Shown: positions 26,305 through 34,696 of the stretch, piece after piece
How positions within the stretch are numbered: the stretch's first letter is position 1
Layout of the letters: each line of letters begins with the position of its first letter
DNA from: Carboxylicivirga caseinilyticus
Lineage (GTDB): Bacteria; Bacteroidota; Bacteroidia; Bacteroidales; Marinilabiliaceae
Length of the DNA: 64,000 bases
Assembly (NCBI GenBank): GCA_025499705.1
Contig: JAFMVE010000005.1
Span: 1-64,000 of the forward strand
Reading direction: 5' to 3'
Program-made: the position numbers and the translations under genes
The notes under the pieces: generated by a model
What the model was told of the DNA's origin: nothing
Databases searched by the model: none
The model's input: the letters and a program-made list of their open reading frames with translations, nothing else

Positions 26305-27207
26305 ATGAATAATCAAACAAAAGGTGTTTTACTGGCTGCAACAACAGCATTGCTTTGGGGTATGCTGGCCATCGGTTTAAAAGTTTCACTTAATTATTTT
26401 GACTCTTATACAGTTGTTTGGTTTCGATTTTTTATAGCCACTGTTAGTTTGATCTCCATTTTCTCAATTAAAAAACCTTCATTCCTTAATGTATTGAAGA
26501 AACCTCCAAGGCTGATGTTACTGGCTGGTTTATTTTTAGGATTTAACTACATTGGTTACATGCAGGGAATTAAGCTGGCTGGTCCTGCTGCTACCCAAAT
26601 TATTATTCAAACCGGTCCGATTGTTTTAGGTTTGGTAGGCTTTATCATCTTTAAAGAGAAAATAAATCTGATACGGGGAATAGGTTTTTTAATTGCCGCT
26701 CTTGGATTCAGTGTTTTTTATTTTTACCAAATTAGTGAATTTGGAACCGAAAAGACAGAATTCACCAAAGGAGTGGCATGGATTCTATTTGGAGCCTTAT
26801 CATGGGTAAGCTATGCCGTTACCAACAAAAAACTGGTGACACAATGGCATCCACAACAAGTTAATCTAATCGTTTTTGCCTTGCCGGTAATATTATTTCT
26901 TCCAATGGCTGATTTCTCGGCTTTGACTTCTAATCACGAATGGTGGATATGGCTTTTAATGATTGCTTTAGGCATTAATACTGTTGTAGCTTATGGCACG
27001 CTTGCTGCTTCATTCAAATATGCCGAAGCGAACCGTATCAGCATTGTTATTACTCTCAATCCGATTATCACATTTATCTTTTTGGAGATAATGATGACTA
27101 TGAATGTACAATGGTTCGAAATAAAACCTGTTCCAACCATGGCATTTGCAGGAGCCGCCCTTGTTTTACTTGGTGCCATACTCGCTGTTGGAATTAAAAG
27201 ACGATAA
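26305..27207 (+). CDS. DMT/EamA family exporter
   Basis: A 300-residue inner-membrane protein with ten predicted helices in two EamA repeats (about 5-140 and 155-295). It begins MNNQTKGVLLAATTALLWGM, a typical EamA start. An in-frame TTG 21 bases upstream is less likely. Members export amino acids or other metabolites; the substrate cannot be read from the sequence. It is convergent with the following lipoprotein gene, with no bases between the two stop codons. Confidence 0.9.
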   Translation: MNNQTKGVLLAATTALLWGMLAIGLKVSLNYFDSYTVVWFRFFIATVSLISIFSIKKPSFLNVLKKPPRLMLLAGLFLGFNYIGYMQGIKLAGPAATQIIIQTGPIVLGLVGFIIFKEKINLIRGIGFLIAALGFSVFYFYQISEFGTEKTEFTKGVAWILFGALSWVSYAVTNKKLVTQWHPQQVNLIVFALPVILFLPMADFSALTSNHEWWIWLLMIALGINTVVAYGTLAASFKYAEANRISIVITLNPIITFIFLEIMMTMNVQWFEIKPVPTMAFAGAALVLLGAILAVGIKRR

Positions 27208-27621
27208 TTATCTGACAGCCTGCCCTCTTCTTGCAATCAAAACAATTCCATATTCCTTTTCGATGAACTGGAAATAATGGTAAAGTCGAAAATTAAAATC
27301 GATGCCATAGTCAGTATTGCTTTCGTATGGAATGTTAGTTTCATAAAAATCTCCATACCTGAATGGATTCGCGTGCCTGATATTCCATTCGGTACAATAC
27401 TGAAGATTCCATTGTTTGTAATATTCATTTGAATAAAACTCTTTGGAATAAGGCTGTGATATCAGGTAGCTTTCGAATCGGGGATCAAGAACAATTAATT
27501 CGTATTCGGTACTGTCGGCAGCTAATTCAATTTCAGCCTTTGATTGGTTCTGAATGTCTTTGGTAGTTGAACAGGCCACAATTACGCCAATGACAAGAAT
27601 AATAAAGAAATACTTTTTCAT
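27208..27621 (-). CDS. DUF6146-like lipoprotein
   Basis: A 137-residue lipoprotein with lipobox VIVAC (C17). The mature part has the pattern YELIVLDPRFESYL, YCTEWNIRHANPFRYGDFYE and YHYFQFIEKEYGIVLIARRG, which I recall as the Bacteroidota family DUF6146. The many aromatic and Arg residues suggest a compact soluble domain on the membrane surface. The function is unknown. Its stop abuts the convergent EamA gene. Confidence 0.7.
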   Translation of the reverse strand: MKKYFFIILVIGVIVACSTTKDIQNQSKAEIELAADSTEYELIVLDPRFESYLISQPYSKEFYSNEYYKQWNLQYCTEWNIRHANPFRYGDFYETNIPYESNTDYGIDFNFRLYHYFQFIEKEYGIVLIARRGQAVR

Positions 27622-27811
27622 GACATTTTTGTTTGGTTACAAGCAATTTACAACAAAAAACATTCCAATCAATTATTTACTACTACATAAATCACTCTAC
27701 CAATTTAATTACTATTGACCAAATATCACTCTTAGTCTTTTAAATTTCAAAATTGATGGGAAAGTACTATTCAAACTTAAAAGACAATAGAATTATGACC
27801 TGAACACAAAA

Positions 27812-27843
27812 CAAAAGGCCATTTCAAAACGAAACGGCCTTTA
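27812..27843 (-). terminator. Terminator of the CoA-transferase gene
   Basis: AAAAGGCC, an inner TTTC/GAAA pair and GGCCTTTA form a stem in the 258-base gap 27622-27879; the A run gives T on the minus strand. The stem could act in both directions. The rest of the gap shows no gene. Confidence 0.82.
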
Positions 27844-27879
27844 TTTATTATTTATTAAATAGCTAATTCAAGAATTAAA

Positions 27880-29367
27880 CTACTCCCATTTAGTATTTTT
27901 CATGTCACCCGAAGTTAAAAGTTCGATGTGCATTTTAAATGCTGCGTTTAATGCAGTTGGAGTTTGCGGAGCACCTTCGGTTAATTTCAGGTATCCTCTT
28001 AAAATATCTTTATAATCAGGGTGAACACAATTTTCAATAATTGCCTCAGCACGCTGACGTGGAGACTTGCCCCTTAAATCGGCAACCCCTTGTTCTGTAA
28101 TTATAACTTTAACAGAGTGCTCTGAGTGATCCTGGTGCGATACCATAGGAACAATAGCCGAAATAGCTCCACCTTTAGCAACAGAAGGACAAGTAAAAAT
28201 TGACAGGAACGAGTTACGCGTAAAGTCACCCGAACCACCAATACCATTCATCATTTTTGTTCCTAATATGTGAGTAGAGTTAATGTTACCAAAAATGTCA
28301 GCCTCAATAGCCGTGTTAATGGTAATCAAACCTAACTGACGAACTAACTCAGGATTATTAGAAATTTCTTGCGGACGAAGAACCAATTTATCTTTAAAGA
28401 AATCATAATCTTCATAAATACCTTCTAGTACCGGAGGCGAAACAGTTAACGAACAACCCGAAGCAAATGTGATTTGACCCTTACGCATTAATTCAATTAC
28501 TGACTCCTGAATAACCTCAGTATACATTTTAAACGGAGGAATTTCAGGGTTAGAACCCAACGAACCTAATACTGCATTTGCAATGTTTCCAACACCCGAT
28601 TGAATTGGTAAAAACTCTTTTGGTATAATGCCTTTTCCGATTTGTCCGGCTAAGAAAGCAGCAACATTATCACCAATCTTTTGAGTTACCTCGTCAACAG
28701 GAGAAAAACCGCCTGTTTCATCAGGTGCATCGGTTTCAACAATACCCATAATTTTGGCAGGTGCAATTCTAAGTACTGGATCACCAATGCGCATTTCAGG
28801 TGTGTGAACCGGAATCGACTTTCTGTAAGGAGGATCTAACGGTTCATAAATATCATGAAGCCCCTTAATCTTTGCAGGGTGCTTTTTATTTAATTCAATA
28901 ATAACTCTCTTAGCCAAACGAACAGCAGTGGGAGAAATACCAACACCCGAAGTTAGTACCACCTCACCATTTGGAGAAACATCAGCAGCTTCAATAACAG
29001 CCACATCAATATCACCAAAAAAGCCGTAACGCATCTCCTGAGCTAAAGCCGATAAGTGCATATCAAAGTACTCTACACCACCACTATTAATAGAGTTTCG
29101 AAGGTCTTTATTCGACTGATACGGAGTACGGAATTTTACCGCGTTAGCACGAGCTAATGAACCGTCAAGCGAGTCGCCTGTTGATGCACCCGAGATGACA
29201 CCAATTTTAAATTCCCTACCTGCAGCATGTTCAGCTTCTGCTTTTGCTGCAATTGCTTTAGGTACAACCTTAGGAGACCCTGCCGGAGTAAAACCGCTGA
29301 AGGCCACATTTGCATCATGATGGATATATGATGCAGCTTCTTCTGGAGTTAATATTCTAAATGACAT
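27880..29367 (-). CDS. Acetyl-CoA hydrolase/succinyl-CoA:acetate CoA-transferase family
   Basis: A 495-residue class I CoA-transferase of the Ach1/ScpC/Cat1 group. The N-terminal oxyanion region is FSGFTPAGSPKVVPKAIA. The C-terminal half has the glutamate motif NTAIEADIFGNINSTH, GTKMMNGIGGSGDFTRNS, and the SVKVIITEQGVADLRGKSPR block. Such enzymes move CoA between acetate and succinate or propionate, forming acetate with energy saved in fermenters or activating acetate. The succinyl-CoA:acetate reaction is the likeliest in this phylum (inference). It is monocistronic, with a TATATTTG box at 29394-29387 and a terminator. Confidence 0.92.
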   Translation of the reverse strand: MSFRILTPEEAASYIHHDANVAFSGFTPAGSPKVVPKAIAAKAEAEHAAGREFKIGVISGASTGDSLDGSLARANAVKFRTPYQSNKDLRNSINSGGVEYFDMHLSALAQEMRYGFFGDIDVAVIEAADVSPNGEVVLTSGVGISPTAVRLAKRVIIELNKKHPAKIKGLHDIYEPLDPPYRKSIPVHTPEMRIGDPVLRIAPAKIMGIVETDAPDETGGFSPVDEVTQKIGDNVAAFLAGQIGKGIIPKEFLPIQSGVGNIANAVLGSLGSNPEIPPFKMYTEVIQESVIELMRKGQITFASGCSLTVSPPVLEGIYEDYDFFKDKLVLRPQEISNNPELVRQLGLITINTAIEADIFGNINSTHILGTKMMNGIGGSGDFTRNSFLSIFTCPSVAKGGAISAIVPMVSHQDHSEHSVKVIITEQGVADLRGKSPRQRAEAIIENCVHPDYKDILRGYLKLTEGAPQTPTALNAAFKMHIELLTSGDMKNTKWE

Positions 29368-29386
29368 ATTTTTTAAAAAATTTTCG

Positions 29387-29394
29387 CAAATATA
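29387..29394 (-). promoter_or_regulatory. -7 box of the CoA-transferase gene
   Basis: The minus strand reads TATATTTG, 20 bases before the start codon. The -33 region has only a weak match. Confidence 0.55.
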
Positions 29395-29538
29395 ACTGAT
29401 GCCTGAAACATTCCATATTAAAATGGATACTTTATGGGTAAAAGTGTTGTATAGCAGGTAAATTTGTGGCAGTCTGTTTAAAGTTTTAGCAAAATACTAA
29501 ACATTACTTTCGCAAATACCTTTAATGTTAAGTTCCGA

Positions 29539-29570
29539 TTTGGGGCTTCAATTACGAATTGGTATTTTTG
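29539..29570 (+). promoter_or_regulatory. Perfect promoter close to a start codon
   Basis: TTTG (29539-29542), 20 bases and TATTTTTG (29563-29570) match the consensus fully. Transcription should start near 29574, three bases before the ATG at 29577. Confidence 0.75.
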
Positions 29571-29576
29571 AAAACT

Positions 29577-29933
29577 ATGAATAATATGACAGGCGAAGAG
29601 TTTGAGATGGAATGGGATAAACTGATATTGCGGCTAAGCAAGCACTTTAAAGTAACTGCCGAGTACGAGTTTATTCTTTTTATGATGGGTATTCAGGAAA
29701 TGGGTATTGGTTTTAAAGAGTTTAGTAAAACCGAAAAGATGGATTTGATTAATGTGGCCCGATGTCGCATACTGGCTCGTCAGGGTTACATTAAAGAAAC
29801 AGGTCTCGACCCCGACGGATGGCCTATTTTTAATGCTGACCCAAAACTAAAATCAATGATGCCATCCTATCAGAACCAACTGATTAAGAAAGGAATCATT
29901 GAATATTTTAAAAACGTAGAATTCAATAATTAA
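29577..29933 (+). CDS. Small conserved protein of unknown function, possibly leaderless
   Basis: A 118-residue soluble protein, mainly helical, with segments EFEMEWDKLILRLSKHF, EYEFILFMMGIQEMGIGF and LDPDGWPIFNADPKL. I recall similar unnamed proteins in Bacteroidota but no function. The start could be ATG 29577 or ATG 29586; both lie 3-12 bases after the transcription start predicted from a perfect promoter, so the message is leaderless or nearly so. A TTG at 29559 in the same frame lies inside the promoter and is excluded. Confidence 0.72.
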   Translation: MNNMTGEEFEMEWDKLILRLSKHFKVTAEYEFILFMMGIQEMGIGFKEFSKTEKMDLINVARCRILARQGYIKETGLDPDGWPIFNADPKLKSMMPSYQNQLIKKGIIEYFKNVEFNN

Positions 29934-30028
29934 GAGTTATATATACAATCAATTCTTTTGATTCTTATCAATTAATAACAAAGTTTCAATTGAATTTAAT
30001 TGTTTAATCAGACAAAAATAATTGACAT

Positions 30029-30841
30029 ATGAATAAAGTAGTAGCCTTACTAGCTGTTGCATTGCTTTTTGCTTCATGCTCTCCCCGATTAAAGCCTAAC
30101 CAGGTTCTGTTTAAAACCAACAAAGGCGATATTTTAATTGAATTATATGATGAAACACCTAAACATCGGGATAATTTTAAAAAGCTTGCAAGCGAAGGAT
30201 TCTATGATCAGTTATTATTTCATCGTGTCATTAAGGAATTTATGATACAGGGAGGAGATCCTGAATCCAAAGGTGCTGAAGCCGGAAAGCAGTTGGGGAA
30301 CGGTGGTCCGGGTTATACTATTGATGCGGAGATCGATTTTCCGAAATTATTTCATAAAAAAGGAGCATTGGCCGCAGCTCGTATGGGTGATAACGTCAAT
30401 CCAGAGAAGAAATCTTCAGGTTCGCAATTTTATATTGTACAAGGTAAAACATTTACTGATGAAGAATTTGTAAAGGTTGAAAACCGCTTGAAATCAATGC
30501 AGCGTCAGGGAATATTCTATCAGACATTAGAAGGATATAAGGATACTCTTATGAGTTTGCGTCAGGCAGGCGATCAGCAAGCCGTTATGGATATGCAAAT
30601 GAAAATTAATGAACTGGTAGAAGAAAAAGTGGCAGCTGCTCCTGATGTTACAATCCCGGAAAACATTAAAGAGGTTTACCGAACTATTGGTGGTGTACCT
30701 CATTTAGATGGAAACTACACTGTTTTTGGTGAAGTAATTGAAGGTTTGGATATTGTTGATTCCATTGCTGCCGTTGAATGCGATAATAATGATCGTCCAA
30801 TTGAGGATGTTGTTATTGAAAAAGTATTCACCGGGAAATAA
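30029..30841 (+). CDS. Cyclophilin-type peptidylprolyl isomerase lipoprotein
   Basis: A 270-residue exported lipoprotein (lipobox LLFASC, C17) with a cyclophilin domain. It keeps the catalytic block LLFHRVIKEFMIQGGDPES, GSQFYIVQG and the closing DGNYTVFGEVIEGLDIVD. About 65 charged helical residues are inserted between QFYIVQG and the last strands, a feature of Bacteroidota cyclophilins. It is the first of three tandem cyclophilin genes, 15 bases before the next. It probably helps fold envelope proteins. Confidence 0.92.
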   Translation: MNKVVALLAVALLFASCSPRLKPNQVLFKTNKGDILIELYDETPKHRDNFKKLASEGFYDQLLFHRVIKEFMIQGGDPESKGAEAGKQLGNGGPGYTIDAEIDFPKLFHKKGALAAARMGDNVNPEKKSSGSQFYIVQGKTFTDEEFVKVENRLKSMQRQGIFYQTLEGYKDTLMSLRQAGDQQAVMDMQMKINELVEEKVAAAPDVTIPENIKEVYRTIGGVPHLDGNYTVFGEVIEGLDIVDSIAAVECDNNDRPIEDVVIEKVFTGK

Positions 30842-30856
30842 AAAACAATAAAAAAA

Positions 30857-31678
30857 ATGAATATCTCAGTTGGAAGAAAATACCTTGCATTATTATTAGT
30901 ATACCTAATTGGTAGTTTTAGTTCGATGGCACAAGAGCCAGTATTCTATGTAACGATATCCACCAATATGGGTAATATGAAAATAAAGCTCTACAACGAA
31001 ACACCAAATCACCGCGATAACTTTTTAAAGCTTGCCGGTGAACAACATTTCGATGGCACTTTGTTTTATCGGGTTGTTAAAGGGTTTGTTATTCAAGGTG
31101 GTTCTTCCGACTCCAGAAATGCAGCTCCGGGGCGAGCTATTGGTTATGGAAAAGCAATTAATATCGACTCGGAATTTAACCATGAGTGCTTTCATAAGAA
31201 AGGAGCCATCTGCGCTCCTCGCCAGCCCGAAGATGTGAATCATTTTAAGATGTCAGACATTTCTCAGTTTTACATTGTTCAGGGCCGAAAATACACCAGT
31301 GAAGAATTAGATTTAATTGAAAAAGCGACCAATAATCCGATTAAGAAAGAACTCAAAACACAATTTTATCTTCCTCATAAAGAAGAACTGGCTCGTTTAA
31401 AAGAAGAAAATCCGAAAGAATTTAATCGATTATTACGCGATATTAAAGATAAGATTGCCTTTCATTACGGCATCTCTGATAAAAAAGAATTTACTGAGGA
31501 ACAACGTAGAGCTTATACCAGCATAGGAGGAACTCCTGAGTTGGATGGCGACTATACTGTTTTTGGTGAGATTGTAGAAGGTTTGGATGTACTCAATAAA
31601 ATTGCAGCAATGGAAGTTGACAAAGCCAATCGTCCTTATACTGACGTTAAAATTAAAGTAACTGTAGATAAACTTTAA
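30857..31678 (+). CDS. Secreted cyclophilin-type peptidylprolyl isomerase
   Basis: A 273-residue protein with a cleavable signal peptide ending near SSMAQ, so it is periplasmic and not a lipoprotein. The cyclophilin core is TLFYRVVKGFVIQGGSSDS, ISQFYIVQGRKYT and DGDYTVFGEIVEGLDVL. Two catalytic-region positions differ from the first copy (Met to Val after the Phe, Asp to Ser after GG), so activity or substrate choice may differ. A Lys/Glu-rich insert of about 70 residues lies in the same place. The next gene begins 4 bases later. Confidence 0.92.
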   Translation: MNISVGRKYLALLLVYLIGSFSSMAQEPVFYVTISTNMGNMKIKLYNETPNHRDNFLKLAGEQHFDGTLFYRVVKGFVIQGGSSDSRNAAPGRAIGYGKAINIDSEFNHECFHKKGAICAPRQPEDVNHFKMSDISQFYIVQGRKYTSEELDLIEKATNNPIKKELKTQFYLPHKEELARLKEENPKEFNRLLRDIKDKIAFHYGISDKKEFTEEQRRAYTSIGGTPELDGDYTVFGEIVEGLDVLNKIAAMEVDKANRPYTDVKIKVTVDKL

Positions 31679-31682
31679 TACT

Positions 31683-32963
31683 ATGATCCGTATCCTGCTG
31701 ATTACGATACTTTCAATGATATTTATCGGTTGTCAATCAGGTTCCGATAAATCAAAGAAAGACCAGAAAGCCCCGTTTAAAGGGTCATTTACCGATAATG
31801 CCCAGGGAATTGTCAGCCTACGTACTTTTGACCATTACACCCGCCGGCTTGATGATGGATATGGATTTTATGTTGGTCCTAACCTCGTTGTAACAAACCT
31901 TAGTTGGTTAAAAGGTGCATACAAAGTGCAAAGTTCACCACTCGATCTGGAAGACTTTTCATCGGTGCAGGGGTATCTTGCATATGATCTGAATCTTGAC
32001 CTTGTGTTATTAAAGGCAACCCGTCGCAACCTTAATTACATCAAAATCAAGGAGTCAGAACAAAGTCCTGATTCAATCTACAGTTTGTTCCGTAAAAACA
32101 GTAAACTTTATGCAAACAATGGTACAATACTCAGTAAAGAAGTAAGTGACACCATTTCATTCGGACTATCTGATATCAATGCCCGCATTGGAGAGCCTGT
32201 ATTTGCTGATAATCACCGGCCTGTTGGCATTGTACAATCGATAGATGAAAATACACAGATACTATTTTCCAAATGGATCGAAAAACTATTGAAAGATCAT
32301 AGTAAAACAGCTCAATCGATCTATAACTTAAGAGATAAAACCAACAAGGTCTATATTTCGCACACCAAAGTTAAAGGGTTCAGAATCATCACCAACAAAG
32401 GAAATATCGAAATTGCCTTATCAGATCAAACACCTAAGTACCGTGATAATTTCATCAAGCTTGTCAGCGATCACTTTTACGATAGCTTACTGGTACATCG
32501 TGTTATCAAAGACTTTTTAATACAGACAGGGGCATCTGATACCAAATACGCAAAGAAAGATGATGTAGTTGGGTGGAAAGGACCCGGTTACACGCTTCCG
32601 ATGAATGTGGTACCCGGATTATTTCATAAAAGAGGTATGATTGCAGCATCCAAACTACCGGCTGACCGAAATAAACACAATAGAAGTGATGGGTCGCAAT
32701 TTTACATTGTTGCCGGTCGCATTTTCACCAACCAGGAGCTGGACGATCTGGAAAAAGAAAAAAATATTAAATACACTGCCGAACAACGACAGGTGTATAC
32801 AACTATTGGCGGTGCGCCTTATTTGGATGGTGAATATACCGTTTTCGGATGGGTAACCAAAGGTATGGATGTAGTTGACAAATTAGCTGCGTCAAAAACG
32901 TATGCCATCGACAGGCCTGTTGACGAAATAAGAATCCAGACCATTGAAATATTGAAAAAATAA
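31683..32963 (+). CDS. Lipoprotein fusing an inactive trypsin-like domain to a cyclophilin
   Basis: A 426-residue lipoprotein (lipobox IFIGC, C17). Residues about 40-200 follow the trypsin/HtrA pattern: GYGFYVGPNLVVTN, DLNLDLVLLKA and ARIGEPVFADNHRPVGIV. The aspartate (D106) is present. The catalytic His position is S74 (TNLSW where TNNHV is expected) and the nucleophile position is I169 (RIGEPV where NSGGPL is expected), so it should not cleave peptides. Residues about 233-426 are a cyclophilin with LLVHRVIKDFLIQTGASDT, SQFYIVAGR and DGEYTVFGWVTKGMDVVD; Gly-Gly after the Gln is changed to Thr-Gly. It is third in the cyclophilin operon. Confidence 0.85.
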   Translation: MIRILLITILSMIFIGCQSGSDKSKKDQKAPFKGSFTDNAQGIVSLRTFDHYTRRLDDGYGFYVGPNLVVTNLSWLKGAYKVQSSPLDLEDFSSVQGYLAYDLNLDLVLLKATRRNLNYIKIKESEQSPDSIYSLFRKNSKLYANNGTILSKEVSDTISFGLSDINARIGEPVFADNHRPVGIVQSIDENTQILFSKWIEKLLKDHSKTAQSIYNLRDKTNKVYISHTKVKGFRIITNKGNIEIALSDQTPKYRDNFIKLVSDHFYDSLLVHRVIKDFLIQTGASDTKYAKKDDVVGWKGPGYTLPMNVVPGLFHKRGMIAASKLPADRNKHNRSDGSQFYIVAGRIFTNQELDDLEKEKNIKYTAEQRQVYTTIGGAPYLDGEYTVFGWVTKGMDVVDKLAASKTYAIDRPVDEIRIQTIEILKK

Positions 32964-33015
32964 GTTTAACGGTATAAAAATAGTAGCAAAGACTGCCCTA
33001 AACCAATGCTTTTAT

Positions 33016-33023
33016 TAATTTTG
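33016..33023 (+). promoter_or_regulatory. -7 box of pheS
   Basis: TAATTTTG matches TAnnTTTG, 32 bases before the pheS start codon. No TTTG is seen at -33. Confidence 0.5.
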
Positions 33024-33055
33024 CAAGTCGCTATAATAAAGTAAATAAAGAAACA

Positions 33056-34078
33056 ATGTTAGATAGGATCAATCAATTAGTTGAGGAAATTAAAAGTCTG
33101 GCTGCCAGTTCTGCAGAAGAGGCTGAAAAACTGAGGATAAAGTATTTGAGTAAGAAAGGTTTGGTTTCCCAATTATTTGATGAGTTTAAAACTATACCCA
33201 ACGATCAGAAACGTGAAGTAGGTAAGGTGCTTAACATCTTAAAAACACAGACTCTCGACAAAATCAACGAATTGAAAGATTCATTTGCCGCATCAACCAA
33301 TAGTTCAGTTGGTGTAGATTTAACGCTACCTGGCACATCAGCTGAACTAGGTAGTCGTCATCCACTTTCAATTGTGAAAAACGAGATTGTTGAGATTTTC
33401 GCAAGATTGGGATTCAATGTTGCTGAAGGTCCGGAAATAGAAGATGATTACCATGTGTTTACTGCACTTAATTTCCCACCAGAACATCCGGCAAGGGATA
33501 TGCAGGATACTTTTTTCATTGCAACCAATCCTGATGTCTTACTTCGTACACATACCTCATCGGTTCAGGTACGTGTAATGGAAAAAACACAGCCTCCAAT
33601 TCGAGCTATTTTCCCTGGTAGAGTATTTCGTAACGAAGCCATTTCGGCTCGTGCACACTGTATCTTCCACCAGGTAGAAGGTTTATATATTGACGAAAAC
33701 GTTTCGTTTGCCGATTTGAAGCAAACCTTATTGTATTTTGCCAAAGAAATGTTCGGACCTGAAACAAAGATCAGACTTCGTCCGTCGTATTTCCCTTTTA
33801 CTGAACCTTCAGCTGAGATGGACATCTCATGTTCGTTATGTGGTGGCAAAGGATGTAACGTTTGTAAATATACCGGATGGGTTGAAATTCTGGGTTGTGG
33901 AATGGTTGATCCTGAGGTATTGGAAGCAAGTAACATCGACAGTAAGAAATATACCGGATTTGCTTTTGGCATGGGAATCGAGCGTATTACAATGCTAAAA
34001 TACCAGATCAAGGATATCAGACTGTTTTTTGAGAATGATAAAAGATTTCTTGATCAGTTCAAATCTGCTCAGATATAA
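33056..34078 (+). CDS. pheS: Phenylalanyl-tRNA synthetase alpha subunit
   Basis: This is the catalytic subunit of the alpha2-beta2 enzyme, 340 residues. An N-terminal coiled coil (about 1-90) leads to the class II core with FNVAEGPEIEDDYHVF, HPARDMQDTFF, motif 2 GRVFRNEAISARAH and motif 3 GFAFGMGIERITMLKYQI. A four-cysteine insertion CSLCGGKGCNVCKYTGW, known in one branch of PheS, probably binds zinc. pheT is not adjacent, as is usual in this phylum. It is followed by a strong terminator. Confidence 0.96.
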   Translation: MLDRINQLVEEIKSLAASSAEEAEKLRIKYLSKKGLVSQLFDEFKTIPNDQKREVGKVLNILKTQTLDKINELKDSFAASTNSSVGVDLTLPGTSAELGSRHPLSIVKNEIVEIFARLGFNVAEGPEIEDDYHVFTALNFPPEHPARDMQDTFFIATNPDVLLRTHTSSVQVRVMEKTQPPIRAIFPGRVFRNEAISARAHCIFHQVEGLYIDENVSFADLKQTLLYFAKEMFGPETKIRLRPSYFPFTEPSAEMDISCSLCGGKGCNVCKYTGWVEILGCGMVDPEVLEASNIDSKKYTGFAFGMGIERITMLKYQIKDIRLFFENDKRFLDQFKSAQI

Positions 34079-34100
34079 AAAAGAAATAACCAACACAAAA

Positions 34101-34127
34101 AATCCCGCTATTGAGCGGGATTTTTTT
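34101..34127 (+). terminator. Terminator of pheS
   Basis: AATCCCGCT, loop ATTG and AGCGGGATT form a perfect 9-base-pair stem followed by T, 22 bases after the stop. Confidence 0.92.
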
Positions 34128-34169
34128 ATGACATTTATCATCTTACAGATGTTTAAAAACATATTTTGC

Positions 34170-34586
34170 TTATTCCACAATCCGTATTTCGGTTGTAAGC
34201 GGAATGGCTTTTTTGTATAAAGCAGATACTCCACAATATTTTTCTTCCGACAATCCAACTGCCTTTTGTAATTTATCTAATGGTAAATCTTTACCCTTAA
34301 ACTGATAAATCACATGCATTTTCTCGTAGTATTTTGGATGTTCTTCAGTCATATCTCCTTCTACAATCACTTGTAGATCTTCAAATTCCACACGCATCTT
34401 CTTTAAAATACTAACCACATCCATACCAGTGCAACCAGCCAAAGCAGTTAACATAAGAGGCTTTGGTCGTGGCCCCTTATCTTCACCTCCATTTTCAGGA
34501 GCGGCATCCAAAACCAATTTATGACCAAACAATTCTGTTTCCCAGGACATGTTACCTGTCCATTTTAAATTTACCGTACTTTTCAT
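34170..34586 (-). CDS. OsmC family peroxide-detoxifying protein
   Basis: A 138-residue cytoplasmic protein of the OsmC/YhfA family. The two redox cysteines are in ALAGCTGMDV and EEKYCGVSAL, and an acidic substrate-site stretch precedes the first. These enzymes reduce organic hydroperoxides with thiols. It is divergent from a Crp/Fnr regulator, with a TATATTTG box at 34626-34619 and a candidate regulator site about 46 bases upstream of the predicted start. That arrangement suggests that the neighbour regulates it. Confidence 0.9.
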   Translation of the reverse strand: MKSTVNLKWTGNMSWETELFGHKLVLDAAPENGGEDKGPRPKPLMLTALAGCTGMDVVSILKKMRVEFEDLQVIVEGDMTEEHPKYYEKMHVIYQFKGKDLPLDKLQKAVGLSEEKYCGVSALYKKAIPLTTEIRIVE

Positions 34587-34618
34587 ATATCAATGCTTTT
34601 AGATATTTCCATGTATTA

Positions 34619-34626
34619 CAAATATA
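34619..34626 (-). promoter_or_regulatory. -7 box of osmC-family gene
   Basis: The minus strand reads TATATTTG. The -33 position lacks TTTG, consistent with activator dependence. Confidence 0.55.
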
Positions 34627-34637
34627 ATCTCTTTTTA

Positions 34638-34645
34638 TATCTTTG
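34638..34645 (+). promoter_or_regulatory. -7 box of the Crp/Fnr gene
   Basis: TATCTTTG is a perfect TAnnTTTG match. The predicted start near 34649 is immediately before the candidate operator at 34653. Confidence 0.55.
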
Positions 34646-34652
34646 TGCAGTT

Positions 34653-34670
34653 TTATGACATTTATCACTT
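34653..34670. promoter_or_regulatory. Candidate operator of the adjacent Crp/Fnr regulator
   Basis: TTATGAC-ATTT-ATCACTT has the half-site core TGA-N6-TCA typical of the Crp/Fnr family. It covers about +4 to +21 of the regulator transcript, where binding would repress, and about -46 of the divergent osmC transcript, where binding could activate. The role is inferred from position. Confidence 0.45.
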
Positions 34671-34696
34671 TTTATAATCTTTAAGTTGTTCTTGTT

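Noticed and set aside
32641-32856. Alternative frame inside the third cyclophilin
   Set aside because: The frame has no start context or family resemblance and the main frame is clearly coding.
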